Shown: piece after piece, positions 1 to 10,002 of the stretch
Numbering within the stretch: the first letter of the stretch is position 1
How the letters are laid out: each line of letters starts with the position of its first letter
NCBI RefSeq assembly: GCF_042186555.1
Contig: NC_133328.1
Location: forward strand, 358,297,323-358,361,322
DNA from: Aquarana catesbeiana
Taxonomy: Eukaryota > Chordata > Amphibia > Anura > Ranidae
DNA: 64,000 bases
Direction: 5' to 3'
Position numbers and translations under genes: made by a program
The notes under the pieces: generated by a model
What the model was told of the DNA's origin: nothing
What the model saw: the letters and a program-made list of their open reading frames with translations, nothing else
The model's database searches: none

Positions 1-860
1 CGAATGGGGTGGTGGCACGATGTGGACGTGCTTACCATCTATAGCCCCTCCACAGTTGGGAAAGTCCCAATGGTCGGCAAAATGGGAGGCCACAGTCTGC
101 CATTCCTGTGGGGTTGAAGGAAACTGTGGAGTCAAAACAGAAAAAATAATATTAGTACTTTTGCACATAACATTGCAAGCAGATTAGACACTAACATTCT
201 TGGCCAACATCAGTATAACATTTATTTTAAGGAGTATTTAAAGACAAAAATATAAGGCCCACTTATCAGATTAATCCCCCCTCTGATGGCCCATTGTAAA
301 AATTTAAGGGGGGTAGGGTTCGAGATGAGTTTGGGCCCCCCCAAAAAAAGCCTCTGGCACTCTGCCTGAATTTAAGGACAACAATAACATTTGTACAGAT
401 TTTATGGGGTGTTTGGGGTAAAGCACTACAATGGAGCTGACAGAATACATTGTTAAGTGACTAGGTTATAGGTGTATATGGGCCCAGGATAGCATGCTGG
501 GGAAGTTAGTGAAAGAAAATATGTATGTAGGCCAAAAAAGGAGCATTAAAAGGTTATAGCATGCATGGGCACAAAGGGGACATTCACAGCATATTACAAT
601 CATGGTATTTAGGGAATGATGAAAGACAAAACATTAGCAAACATTAAATACAATAGAATGTGATGTTAAAGGACAAAAAACTTAACTTAATATAGTCCTT
701 CAGGACCTGAATAATAGCAGGACAGGTCTCTGGGATAATGATCCCCAGAGCCTGGGGGGAGATGCCTGTCGAGCACTTGAGGTCCTGCAGCCTTCTTCCA
801 GTCACCAAGTACCACAACGTGGTGACTAGCCTCTGCTCCAGAGTAATGGAGAAACTCTTG
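1..860 (-). pseudogene. HARBI1-like Harbinger transposase, two exon fragments
   Basis: Exon 2 fragment 1-123 reads, on the minus strand, TPQEWQTVASHFADHWDFPN followed by CGGAIDGKHVHIVPPP. It includes the first catalytic Asp region (AIDGKHV) of the DDE nuclease. A splice acceptor (CAG) lies just beyond at 124-126. Exon 1 fragment 687-860 reads LVTTLWYLVTGRRLQDLKCS and continues STGISPQALGIIIPETCPAI, the helical N-terminal region of PIF/Harbinger transposases. A possible donor (GTTAAG) lies at 681-686. The exon 1 N-terminus is deleted and exon 2 runs off the window. It is not functional as seen. Confidence 0.8.
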
Positions 861-1223
861 CGGACAAGAACACACTGAATAAATAGATACGAACTGTCTA
901 CACGCTCTGAAAAGCAGATACAAACCCATAAGCACAAACTGAAGAGCAGTAACGGGCTGAAAAGCGCGTATCGTCTCTCACTAAACTTCTAACACGAGAT
1001 AAACATGAAATTAGCAGAAGGAGCCCAAAAGGGTGGCGCACTGGCTATTGCACTTCATTTTTCTAGTCCCATCGTATGTGTTGTACGTCACCGCATTATG
1101 GACGGTGGGACTTTGGTGTGACCGTGTATAGGTAAGACTGCTTGAGCGGAATTCTGTCAGAGTTCCGTCGGAGAAACCTTCGGAGTTTATTCCGATGGAA
1201 AAACCGGTCGTGTGTACGCGGCA
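1..1223 (-). mobile_element. PIF/Harbinger element, deleted copy, cut by window edge
   Basis: This is the same Harbinger family as the large copy at 39.5-53.8 kb. It carries the start of transposase exon 2 (1-123), the intron, and part of exon 1 (687 to about 860), all on the minus strand. It ends in the family's terminal repeat at about 1206-1223 (GTCGTGTGTACGCGGCA), followed by TTA at 1224-1226, which fits the 3-bp TWA target site of Harbinger. Exon 1 is internally deleted: after about 860 the sequence jumps to what is 5' flank in the large copy (AAGCAGATACAAACCCA at 914). It is therefore a non-autonomous derivative. It is useful because it preserves the true transposase-side end that the large copy has lost. 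Confidence 0.8.
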
Positions 1224-1337
1224 TTAGATAGAAAAGACTATTTTTCAAAACTCTTGGCAGGTTATTTCTGCTGTATGTGTCCTATTGAAATTATTTCCCC
1301 TAAATTCCCTTTCCAGAGACACAACAATAAATAAGAG
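1224..1337. other. Spacer between Harbinger and foldback element
   Basis: This short unique-looking spacer begins with the TTA target site of the Harbinger. It ends with AATAAGAG, the 8 bases directly left of the foldback element. Nothing else is recognised. Confidence 0.4.
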
Positions 1338-3910
1338 TAGGGATGAGCCGAACACCACCGGTTGGGTTCGCGTCCAGAACATGCGAACAGGCAAAAAATT
1401 TGTTTGAACACGCGAACACCGTTAAAGTCTATGGGACACAAACATGAATAATCAAAAGTGCTCATTTTAAAGGCTTATATGCAAGTTATTGTCATAAAAA
1501 GTGTTTGGGGACCTGGGTCCTGCCCCAGGGGACATTTATCAATGCAAAAAGAAGTTTTAAAAACGGACGTTTTTTTGGGAGCAGTGATTTTAATAATGCT
1601 TAAAGTGAAACGATAAAAGTGTAATATTCCTTTAAATTTCGTACCTGGGGGGTGTCTATAGTATGCCTGTAAAGGGGCTCATGTTTCCTGTGTTTAGAAC
1701 AGTCTGACAGCAAAATTACATTTCTAAAGGAAAAAAAGTAATGTAAAACTACTATCGCTAGCATCGGCAATAATGAATTGTCGGTCCAGCAATACACATA
1801 AAAGTTCATTGATAAAAATGGCATGGAATTTCCCCACAGGAGAACCCGAACCAAAATTTAAAAAAAAAATGCGTGGGGATCCCCCTAAATTCCATACCAG
1901 GCCCTTCAGATCTGGTATGGATATTGAGAGGAACCCCATGCCAAAATTTTTAAAAAAATGGCATGGGGGTCCCCCTCAAAATCCATACCAGACCCTTCAG
2001 GTCTGGTATGGATTTTAAGGGGAACCCTCTGCCAAAATTTAAAAAAAAAAAAAATGATGTGGGGTCCCCCCAAAAATCCATACCAGACCCTTATCCGAGC
2101 AAGCAACCTGGCAGGCCGCAGGAAAAGAGTGGGGGACGAGAGAGTGCACCCCCTCCTGAACTGTACCAGGCCACATGCCCTCAACATTGGGCGGGTGCTT
2201 TGAGGTAAACCCCAAAGCACCTTGTCCCCATGTTGCCCAGTGGTTGTGGGGGTCTGCGGGCAGGGGGGGTTATCGGAATCTGGAAGCCCCCTTTAACAAG
2301 GGGACCCCCAGATCCCAGCCCCCCCTGTGTGAATTGGTAATGGGGTACAAATGTACCCCTACCATTTCACAAAAAAAGTGTCAAAAAGGTTAAAAAAAAC
2401 AAGAGACGGTTTTTGACAAGTCCTTTATTAATTTCTTCTTCTTTCTGCTCCTTCTTCCATCTTCTTTCTTCTGGTCTTCCTTCGGTGTTCTTCTTCTTCC
2501 TCCATCTTTTTCTTCCTCTGCTCTTCTTGTCCCGCATCTTCCTCCAGCTTCTTCTCCGCTCCGTCCGCATGATCCGACTCAGTGGGAGTCTTCTGCCGTG
2601 TGACGCTTCGGTTCTTCTGACACTTCTTATTTAATGGAGGGCGGGCCAACCCGGTGACCCCACCCTCCTCTGACACACGGGGCTTCACGGGGACTTCCCT
2701 ATGGCTTTCCTCATGTTGTCTGAGGGGGCGGGGTCACCCGGTTACGTAAACGTTATATAAGAAGTGTCAGAAGAACCGAAGCGTCACACGGTGGAAGACT
2801 CTCACTGAGGCAGATCATGCAGGCGGAGCGGAGAAGAAGCCAGAGGAAGATGCGGGACAAGAAGAGCGGAAGAAGAAGATGGAGGAAGAACACCGAAGAA
2901 AGACCAGAAGAAAGAGGATGGAAGAAGAAGCGGAAAGAAGAAGGAATTAATAAAGGACTTGTCAAAAACCGTCTCTTGTGTTTAACCTTTTTGACACTTT
3001 TTTTGTGAAATGGTAGGGGTGAATTTGTACCCCATTACCAATTCACATGGGGGGTGGGAACTGGGGGTCCCCTTCTGATAAGCCCCACGCCCTCAGACCC
3101 CACAACCACTGGGCAAGGGTTGTGGGGATGAGGTCCTTCTCCCCATCAACATGGGGACAAGGTGCTTTGGGGGGCTACCCCAAAGCACCCTCCCAATGTT
3201 GAGGGCATGTGGCCTGGTACGGTTTAGGAGGGGGGGCACTCTCTCATCCCCCCGTCTTTTCCTATGGCCTGCCAGGTTGCGTGCTCAGATAAGGGTCTGG
3301 TATGGATTTTTGGGGGGACCCCACACCATTTTTTTTTATTTTGGCGCGGGGTTCCCCTTAAAATCTCTGGCACTGGGTTTCCCTTAATATCCATACCAGA
3401 CCTGAAGGGCCTGGTATGGAATTTAGGGGACCCCCACGCATTTTTAAAAAAAATTTTGGTTCGGGGTTACCCTGTGGGGAAATTCCATGCCGTTTTCATC
3501 AATGAACTTTTATGTGTATTGCCAGACCGACAATTCATTATAGCTGGCGCTAGCAATAGTAGTTTTACATGACTTTTTTAGAAAATGTCATTTTGCTGTC
3601 AGACTGTTCTATACACGGGAAACATGCGCCCCTTTACAGGCATACTATAGACACCCCCCAGGTACGAAATTTAAAGGAATATTACACTTTTATTGTTTCA
3701 CTTTAAGCATGAAAATCACTGCTCCCGAAAAATGGCCGTTTTTAAAACATTTTTTGCATTGATACATGTCCCCTGGGGAAGGACCCGGGTCCCCAAACAC
3801 TTTTTATGACAATACCATGCATATAAGCCTTTAAAATTAGCACTTTTGATTTCTCCTATAGACTTTTAAAGGGTGTTCCGCAGCTTTCAAATTTGCCGCG
3901 AACAACCCTA
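1338..3910. mobile_element. Giant foldback (long inverted repeat) hAT-like element, near complete
   Basis: This is a single huge imperfect palindrome. The left arm (1338 to about 2681) and right arm (about 2714 to 3910) are reverse complements over more than 1.1 kb, with a tip near 2705. It starts TAGGGATGAGC. Landmarks mirrored in both arms include ATAAGCCT near the ends (reversed on the left), a GTACCTGGGGGGTGTC block, several CCATACCAG...CTGGTATGG mini-palindromes (1898-2030 and 3298-3420), a CCCCTTTAACAAGG block on the left, and a GAA-rich tip. A related nested copy (27345-37415) has an 8-bp target duplication, pointing to the hAT superfamily. No transposase is seen. Both arms carry a short Arg/Lys/Glu-rich reading frame (2817-3008 plus; mirrored 2367-2570 minus). 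The right terminus is degenerate and no target duplication is visible here. Confidence 0.8.
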
Positions 3911-4408
3911 ATCCCCTACACCAGGGGTGTAATATGTAAGCAGCAGGCCTGTGTGCAGAATCAAGTTGGGCCCCCATGAGCAAGAAAAAGAAGGTACCGC
4001 AGAAAAATTTGGTGTGGTTTTCATTGTACTGTACAATGGCCATTGTTAAAAGCCAAGCAGAGTGCAGGGGTTTAGTAGTGAGTGATGCAGAGTTCAGAGA
4101 TCATTAATAAGTGAGACAGAGTTCAGCAAACAGTAGTAGTGAGGCAGATTTCAGAGATCAGTAGTAAGTGACACAGAGACCAGAGATCAGAGTAGGTGAA
4201 GTAGGAGCTCCCAGTATGAAACGATATGTAACCCAAATACAAGAAAGTTTAATTAGAGCTCAACAACCCCCCCCCCCCAACATTCCATTTATAATTCATG
4301 AAATATAAAGAATGAAAAAAAAGGGAGGATGAGGCTGCTGTGACAATTGAAATACAGCATATACTATACACTTTGACTTTTATAATACACAAACTCCTAA
4401 AAACACAC
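3911..4408. other. Non-coding, with a decayed ~30-bp tandem repeat
   Basis: No gene is seen. Positions about 4078-4205 hold three to four imperfect units built on CAGAGTTCAGAGATCAGTAG. A run of C lies at 4267-4278. The CACCAGGGGTGTAAT at 3920 resembles a hAT-type terminus, but no partner end was found. Confidence 0.4.
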
Positions 4409-4866
4409 TGTTAGGGTTAATCCTGTGTCTAAGGTGGTCCCTTTAATCTCTCAGACCTTGGATCAAAGTACTATGCAATTTCATATATATATCCGGAGCC
4501 AAGTCCCCGAGAACAGAAAAATGACACGCATACGGTATTATTCTGGGAACTGACTGTATTTGATTTGCATCCTAGCCTCTTTATAGCAAATTACAAGTCA
4601 CACAAAATATTCATAATAAGACATGCGCAGTAGATATTAATGCAGTTACAACTGGTCAAGACAAATAGCCTTTGTTCTCTGTTCTCAGCAGCTGAAGGAA
4701 TGTGAGATAAGGAGCATGTGAGACAGTCCATTTAGAAGAATCTCATGCTGATGCAGACATTTGTGAAGTTAAAGGGGTATTCAAACTGTACATATTATCA
4801 AATGGAAGTTTGTGAATATTAAGATGAATGAAACAAAATAAGATGGATGCTTAGCATAACCTTTCA
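4409..4866 (-). mobile_element. Probable solo LTR (retrovirus-like), minus strand
   Basis: This 458-bp block begins TGTTAGGG and ends CCTTTCA on the plus strand, so it is TG...CA bounded in either reading. It is flanked by identical 5-bp CACAC at 4404-4408 and 4867-4871, as expected for an LTR-retroelement target duplication. Read on the minus strand it has an octamer-like ATGCAAAT and a TATA-like CTATAAAGAGG in its middle third, followed by a candidate R/U5 with GGGACTTGGC. No gag, pol or env sequence adjoins it, so it would be a solo LTR left by LTR-LTR recombination. The CACAC flank is simple sequence, which weakens the duplication evidence. Confidence 0.5.
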
Positions 4867-4871
4867 CACAC

Positions 4872-5440
4872 CATGATTAAATTAAGAGCTCCCAAGTATA
4901 TCCACAAGATATGCAAAAATCATAATCTTCTATTGATACGTACAGATTTAGAAGCAATATACAGTATACATGGAAAACATTTTTTTATACTTCAATGTGT
5001 TTATGAGGTTTTCCACAAATACAAAAGATGACAACAATATATGACCCATGAGGATCTTTTAAAAAAAAGGTACAAGAGCATATAACAATTAACCATGATT
5101 AGTACAATGGTAAATCTTAGAACAATTCATTGTCAAACACTAAGCATCCAGTGCCCAGTAGTTAAAAAGAAAAACCCTTAGCCGTCAAAAACCCTTTGTC
5201 ACTAGATTATTTATCGACAGTAGAGTTGCCATAAAGTAGGGAGAGCAAATGTTGGATGTACCCTTGTACCAACTAACATAGCAAAGCTTAAAGCAAACTT
5301 AAAAAAGAACATCATTAGTGTAGTGCACCAAAAATTATGCAACATTGTACTCGTTCAAGCTTTTTAGGAGAAAAAGAGGCAGGATAAAGAACAGGAAAAG
5401 GAAAGAGGAAGGGTTGACAGGGGTAGTGAAGAGGGCTTCT
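4872..5440. other. AT-rich non-coding stretch
   Basis: I see no gene, terminal repeat or tandem repeat here. The right part (from about 5340) may be the 3' tail of the LINE fragment that follows on the minus strand. Confidence 0.3.
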
Positions 5441-6176
5441 CCCAGGCCTCATCAGGTTTAATAGATACCCAAAGGAGCACTGGTCCACTGGCCGTAGTAT
5501 AGGCTAGTTGGGCAATTTGTGCTGCCTAATAATACTATAGCAAATTGGGAAGTCTCAGCCTATCATGTGATTTTGAAGTAAAATTTGTCAATCTATTTAT
5601 CCTAGGTTTTATACAGCCCCAGACAAATTGAATAACAGTGTTTTGTAGCTTAAGTAATTCCTGCCCGGTGATTGCTATAGGTATGGATTCTGCTTAACCA
5701 AGAGAGAGCATAGGTCGACCACCTATCTAGATACTCTCGCAACTGTTTGAAAAGCGACAGGTTATTAACTTTATATAAGGTATTGACTGACAATGTCAAA
5801 TGAATACCCAGGTAAGGCAGCAATATAGAAGTCCAGTTAAAGTCAAAATTAGTGCGGACCAAATCAGCTACAGATTGAGGTAAATTAATGTTTAAAGCCA
5901 CAGTTTTATTTCAATTTAAAGTGCAGCCTGAGAGTTTCGAGAATATTTGTAGTAAGGTTAGCAAGGGAGCGGATATATACATAAGAACACCATCCGCAAA
6001 CATTTTGCATTTATGTTCTTATTGGCCGCAAGTAATACCATTTATGTCAGGATTGGACCGGATAGCAATAGCCAGGGGCTCCATGGTTAGTTCCAACAAT
6101 GGGGGAGACAAGGAGAACCTTGTCAGGTGCCCCGTTGAATAGGAATTTTGGAGGATTTAAAACCTTTAGCCAAGAC

Positions 6177-7185
6177 TTAACCGGTTCAATACTGGGCATT
6201 TTCACCCCCTTCCTTCCCAGACCAATTTTTAGTTTTCAGCACTGTCGCACTTTAAACGACAATTGCGCGGTCGTGCGACGTTGTACCCAAACAAAATTGA
6301 CGTCCTTTTTTCCCCCACAAATAGAGCTTTCTTTTTTTCTTTCTTTGGTGGTATTTGATCACCTCTGCGGTTTTTATTTTTTGCGCTATAAACAAAAGAA
6401 GAGCAACAATTTTGAAAAAACAACACAATATTTTTTACTTTTTGCTATAATAAATATCCCAATTTAAAAAAAACAAAAACAATTTTTTTCCTCAGTTTCG
6501 GCCGATACGTATTCTTCTACATATTTTTGGTAAAAAAAACAAACAAAAAAAAAAAAATCGCAATAAGCGTATATTGATTGGTTTGCGCAAAAGTTATAGC
6601 GTCTATAAAATACGGGATAGATTTATGGCATTTTTTAAAAAAAATTATTTATTTTTTTTTTTTTACTAGTAATAGTGGCGATCGCAATTTTTTTTCATGA
6701 CTGCGACATTATGGTGGACACATTGGACACTTTTGACACATTTTTGGGACCATTCACATTTATACAGCAATCAATGCTATAAAATTGCATTGATTACTGT
6801 GTAAATGTGACAGGCAGTGAAGGGGTTAACCACTAGGGGGCGGGGAGGGGTTAAATGTGTTTCCTAGGGAATGCTTCTAACTGTAGGGGGAGGGGACGCT
6901 CAAGGGGAGGAGACCGATCAGTGTTCCTCCGTTCTGGGAACACAGATCGCTCTCCTCTGAGCTGACAGGACGTGGATCTCTGTGTTTACACACAGAGATC
7001 CACGGTCCGGCCCGGTTAACGGGCAATCGCGGGTGCCCGGTGGACATCGCGGCCGCTGGGCACACGCACCGGGACCTGAGCAACGCGGCAGCCGGGAACC
7101 CGAGGCCGTCATATGACGTCCACCCAGGATGGGAGATCCCATCTGTGGACGTCATATGTACATACGCGGGTAGGGAAGTGGTTAA
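6177..7185. mobile_element. piggyBac-type MITE with TTAA at both ends
   Basis: It is bounded by TTAA at 6177-6180 and 7182-7185, the piggyBac target site. The left end is TTAACCGGTTCAATACTGGG; the right end, read inward, is TTAACCACTTCCCTACCCGC. It has no coding capacity. Its internal block (about 6205-6440, including GGTGGTATTTGATCACCTC) recurs in inverted orientation inside the second TTAA element at 25815-26728, so both belong to one family. It interrupts the LINE fragment, whose minus-strand frame continues on both sides. Confidence 0.75.
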
Positions 7186-7350
7186 GCTATAGGTAATTGC
7201 CTATAGGTATAAGGCTCTTAATAAAGAGGCACACAACCCCAGTGACTCTAGGACACAAAAAAGAAAATCTCAGGCTCCCTGTTGGAGAATGCACGTACAA
7301 GGTTTCACAATGGACAATATATATCAGTGTACGAGGATATGCACTCCCCA

Positions 7351-8442
7351 GTACACCTTGCTAGTACTGGGTTGGACCCCCTTTTGCCTTCAGAATTGGC
7401 ATGGATTCAACAAGGTTTTGGAAACATTCTTCAGAGATTTTGGTCCATATTGACATGGTAGCATCACTCAGTTGCTGCAGATTTGTCAGCTGCACATCCA
7501 TGTGACTCTCCTGTTCCACCACAAGGCAAAGGTGCTCTATTAGATTGAGATTTGGTGACTTTGGTGACTGTGGAGAAACCAATTTGAGATGATTTGAGCT
7601 TGTGACATGGTGCATTATCCTGCTGGAAGTAGCCATCAAAAGATGGGTACACTGTAGTCATAAAGGGATAGACATGGTCAGCAACAATATTCAGGTAGAA
7701 CGTTGTGTTTAAAAGATGCTCATTTGGTGCTAAGGGGCCCAAAGTATGCCAAGAAAATACCCCCCACACAATTACACCACCACCAGCCTAACCTGTTGAT
7801 ACAAGGCAGGATGGACCCATGCTTTCATGTTGTTTATTCTGACCCTACCATCTGAATGTCGCAGATGAAATTGAGAGACAAATCTTCTATTGTCCAATTT
7901 TGGTGAGCCTCTGCAAACTGTAGCCTCAGTTTCCTGTTCTTAGCTGGCAGGAATGGTGGTTTTCTTCTGCTGTAGCCCATCTGCTCCAAGGTTCGATGTG
8001 TTGTGCATTCAGAGATGGTATTCTGCATACCTTGATTGTAATGAGTTACTGTTGCCTTTCTATCATCTTGAACCAGTCTGTCCATTCTCCTCTGACCTCT
8101 GACATCAACAAGGAATTTTTGTGCACACAACTGCCGATCATTGGATATTTTCTCTTTTTTGAACAATTCTCTGTAAACCCTAGAGATGGTTGTGCGTGAA
8201 AATCCCAATAGATCAGCAGTTTTTGAAATACTCAGACCAGGCGGTCTGGCACCAACAACCATGCCACGTTCAAAGTGCCCCTTTCTTCCCCATTTTGATG
8301 CTCGGTTTGAACTTCAACAAGTTTTCTTCACTAGGTCTAGATGCCTAAATGCATTTAGTTTCTACCATGTAATTGGATCATTAGCAATTTGTGTTACCAA
8401 GCAATTGAACAGGTGTACCAAATAAAGTGGCCGGTGAGTGTA
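7351..8442 (-). mobile_element. Tc1/mariner element, left terminal repeat degraded
   Basis: The right end is clear: CAAATAAAGTGGCCGGTGAG followed by TGTA, ending at the TA dinucleotide 8441-8442. The left end should carry the inverted copy, but homology starts only at about 7351 (GTACACCTTGCTAGTACTGG), so the outermost ~20 bases are lost. The transposase gene inside is on the minus strand and decayed. It is inserted in the older LINE fragment. Confidence 0.8.
7361..8275 (-). pseudogene. Tc1-like DDE transposase, frameshifted and deleted
   Basis: The N-terminal part (8262-7834) has the paired-type helix-turn-helix region GLSISKTADLLGFSRTTISR, followed by RMDRLVQDDRKATVTHYNQG and NRKLRLQFAEAHQNWTIEDL. 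The segment with the first catalytic Asp is missing: the frame runs from IEDLSLNF into an unrelated end. The middle part (7769-7464) keeps FQQDNAPCHK, the second Asp box. The last part (7639-7361) keeps SPNLNLIEHLC with the catalytic Glu. At least two frameshifts separate these parts. Normal family length is about 340 aa. It cannot make an active enzyme. Confidence 0.85.
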
Positions 8443-8681
8443 CATGGATGTAACTTAGACGGCATGACCTATGCCTTTTGTTGTGCTCTGCACTGTATGT
8501 TATGTACCTCCCTTACTGTTAAATAAGGAACTTACAAAAAAAGATAATCCCAGGAAAGGCTATCAAAAACCTTATGTAAATCTTAGGAGATTAAATTTGG
8601 GAGTGAGGAGCAGTTTCTTAGCTAGCATGAAACCCGGTTTGTGTCTCTCAGGTCAAGAATGTATTATGTGCCCAACAGTGT

Positions 8682-8770
8682 CACCCGAACCCCCCGGTCA
8701 GACCCCTTTGGGTCGCGGGCTTCCTCCGGGCGGTGGGCCTCTGCGTCTCCTCCTTCCTTGGCTTCATGGC
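8682..8770. repeat. Dispersed GC-rich repeat shared with 10388-10500
   Basis: GTGTCACCCGAAC at about 8680 begins a stretch ending in CTTCCTTGGCTTCATGG. It is strongly similar to 10390-10500, sharing GGGTCGCGGGCTTCCTCC and GGGCCTCTGCGTCTC. It looks like part of a hAT-type repeat family, because AGGTGGCGGGTGGTGGGC recurs near 61,912. The classification is inferred. Confidence 0.5.
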
Positions 8771-8827
8771 GGCGCTTCCTGGGCCGGAATTGGCCGAGAG
8801 GAGAAGCAGGAAGACAATAGCGAATAT

Positions 8828-9250
8828 TTATGCCGTGTACACACGGGCGGACTTTTCGACCGGACTGGTCCGACGGAACGAATCCGTCAGACAATCCGAC
8901 CGTGTGTGGGCTTCATCGGACCTTCAGCGGACTTTTTCTGTCGAAAATCATACGGACTTTAGATTTGGAACATGTTTCAAATCTTTCCGACGGACTCTAG
9001 TCTGGTCGAAAAATCAATTCATCTGTAAGCTAGTCCGATGTACAAAAAAGGACGCAAGGGCAGCTATTGGCTTCTGGCTATGAACTTCCTCATTTTTGTC
9101 CCTTCGTACGTCATCACGTTCATACCAACGGACTTTCGAACGACTTTAGTCTGTTTGTGTGTGGGCAAGTCCGGTCGTCCGAAAGTCTGTCGTAACTCTG
9201 CCGAAAGCCCGTTGGAAAGACCATCGGACGTTTGATGCTGAAAAGTCCGA
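8828..9250. mobile_element. Harbinger-type MITE, right end truncated
   Basis: The left end TGCCGTGTACACACGGGCGG matches the Harbinger terminal consensus seen at 39552, 24990 and 1223. The interior is made of GTCCGA/TCGGAC-rich sequence, typical of these derivatives. It contains GTACGTCATCACG, which resembles the GTACGTCACCGC near the end of the copy at 1-1223. The expected closing GTGTGTACACGGCA is absent. The copy instead runs into a hAT-like segment at about 9260. Confidence 0.6.
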
Positions 9251-9261
9251 GTCTGAGTCCG

Positions 9262-9376
9262 ATGCGCCCCGAGCCCACCCTTTTTTGAAGCCAATTAGAG
9301 CCTCAGGCTCTAATCATGTGCTTCTAAAAAAAAAACAACCTACCATTGGAATCCATGCGTCCGGCGCCCTGCATGT
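9262..9376. repeat. hAT-like repeat segment shared with 62145-62245
   Basis: GAGCCCACCCTTTTTTGAAG, then ATTAGAGCCT, CATTGGAATCCAT and GGCGCCCTG, occur in the same order here and at 62.15-62.24 kb. No open frame spans it. It is probably the 3' part of a non-autonomous hAT family. Confidence 0.5.
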
Positions 9377-9700
9377 AAGTTAGGGGCCAGGCACATGGAT
9401 TAAGGGGCGGCACTCCTGCACCCCATATGGACGGGCTACCGCTGGTGCCCAACATAAAGATTTTTTTGCCCTAGTAGTCAAGCATATATTAAGTTCAATA
9501 TGGACTTGTTCCAACTTGGTAAAAATTGCAGAGGTAGGCAAGCATTATGTTGGTAACAGCGTTATAATCTTTTTAGTTTTAGCGATGATAAGTTTATTGT
9601 GGGCTTTTTTCAACCTAGAAGAAAGCTAAATTAAGAATCCATGGACTGAAGCCCTACAGGCTCCCCAATTTATAGAAGGTGTAGTGTCTTCCGCTTTATA
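9377..9700. other. Non-coding, nothing recognised
   Basis: No gene or clear repeat. It may contain the distal 5' part of the CR1-type LINE that starts near 9700. Confidence 0.3.
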
Positions 9701-9705
9701 TGATT

Positions 9706-9945
9706 CACGTGGTCTGCGAGTGCACGTAGGCTGTGTGGATGTGGTCTGCATGTGCATGTGGTCTGCGAGTGCATGTGGTCTGCGAGTTCATATGGTCTGC
9801 GAGTGCACTCGGTCTGTGAGTGCACGTGGGCAGGGAGTGCCTGTGTATTGTCTTGTTGAGTATCTGTGTATTGTCTTTTTGAGTATCTGTATATTGTATT
9901 GTTGAGTACCTGTGTATTGTATTTTGAGTATTAGTGTCAGGAGGC
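9706..9945 (+). repeat. Two adjoining minisatellites upstream of CR1 ORF1
   Basis: The first block (9706-9840) has about seven units of roughly 17-20 bp built on GTGGTCTGCGAGTGCATGTG. The second (9840-9940) has four units of about 24-28 bp built on GAGTATCTGTGTATTGTCTT. Their position directly before the first CR1 reading frame suggests a variable 5' UTR repeat, as is seen in some LINEs; this is inference. Confidence 0.65.
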
Positions 9946-10002
9946 TAGTTGCTAGGTGATTTGGACAGGGTATAATCCCCAATCTTCATTAAATTAGTAG
10001 GT

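Larger units (their letters stand above)
5440..8650 (-). pseudogene. L1/Tx1-type LINE ORF2 (reverse transcriptase) fragment, triply interrupted
   Basis: Minus-strand reverse-transcriptase remnants lie in order from right to left. FDSLSWDYL (about 8540-8580) matches the FDTVSW motif of the intact LINE at 46.8-50.6 kb. A block corresponding to the GTRQGCPLSP motif lies at about 6100-6170. KMFADGVLMYIS (about 5960-6010) is the FADD catalytic box with the second Asp replaced by Gly. LLPYLGIHLTLS (about 5810) matches IPYLGIHLTAS downstream of the RT. The coding frame is broken by many stops. A TTAA-flanked MITE (6177-7185) and a Tc1 element (7351-8442) sit inside it, so this insertion is older than both. 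It is dead. Confidence 0.6.

Noticed and set aside
3918..3935. hAT terminus CAGGGGTGTAAT as start of another element
   Set aside because: No inverted partner or 8-bp duplication was found.
8471..8962. 163-codon plus-strand frame
   Set aside because: It spans three unrelated repeats (LINE fragment, hAT-like repeat, Harbinger MITE), so it cannot be one gene.
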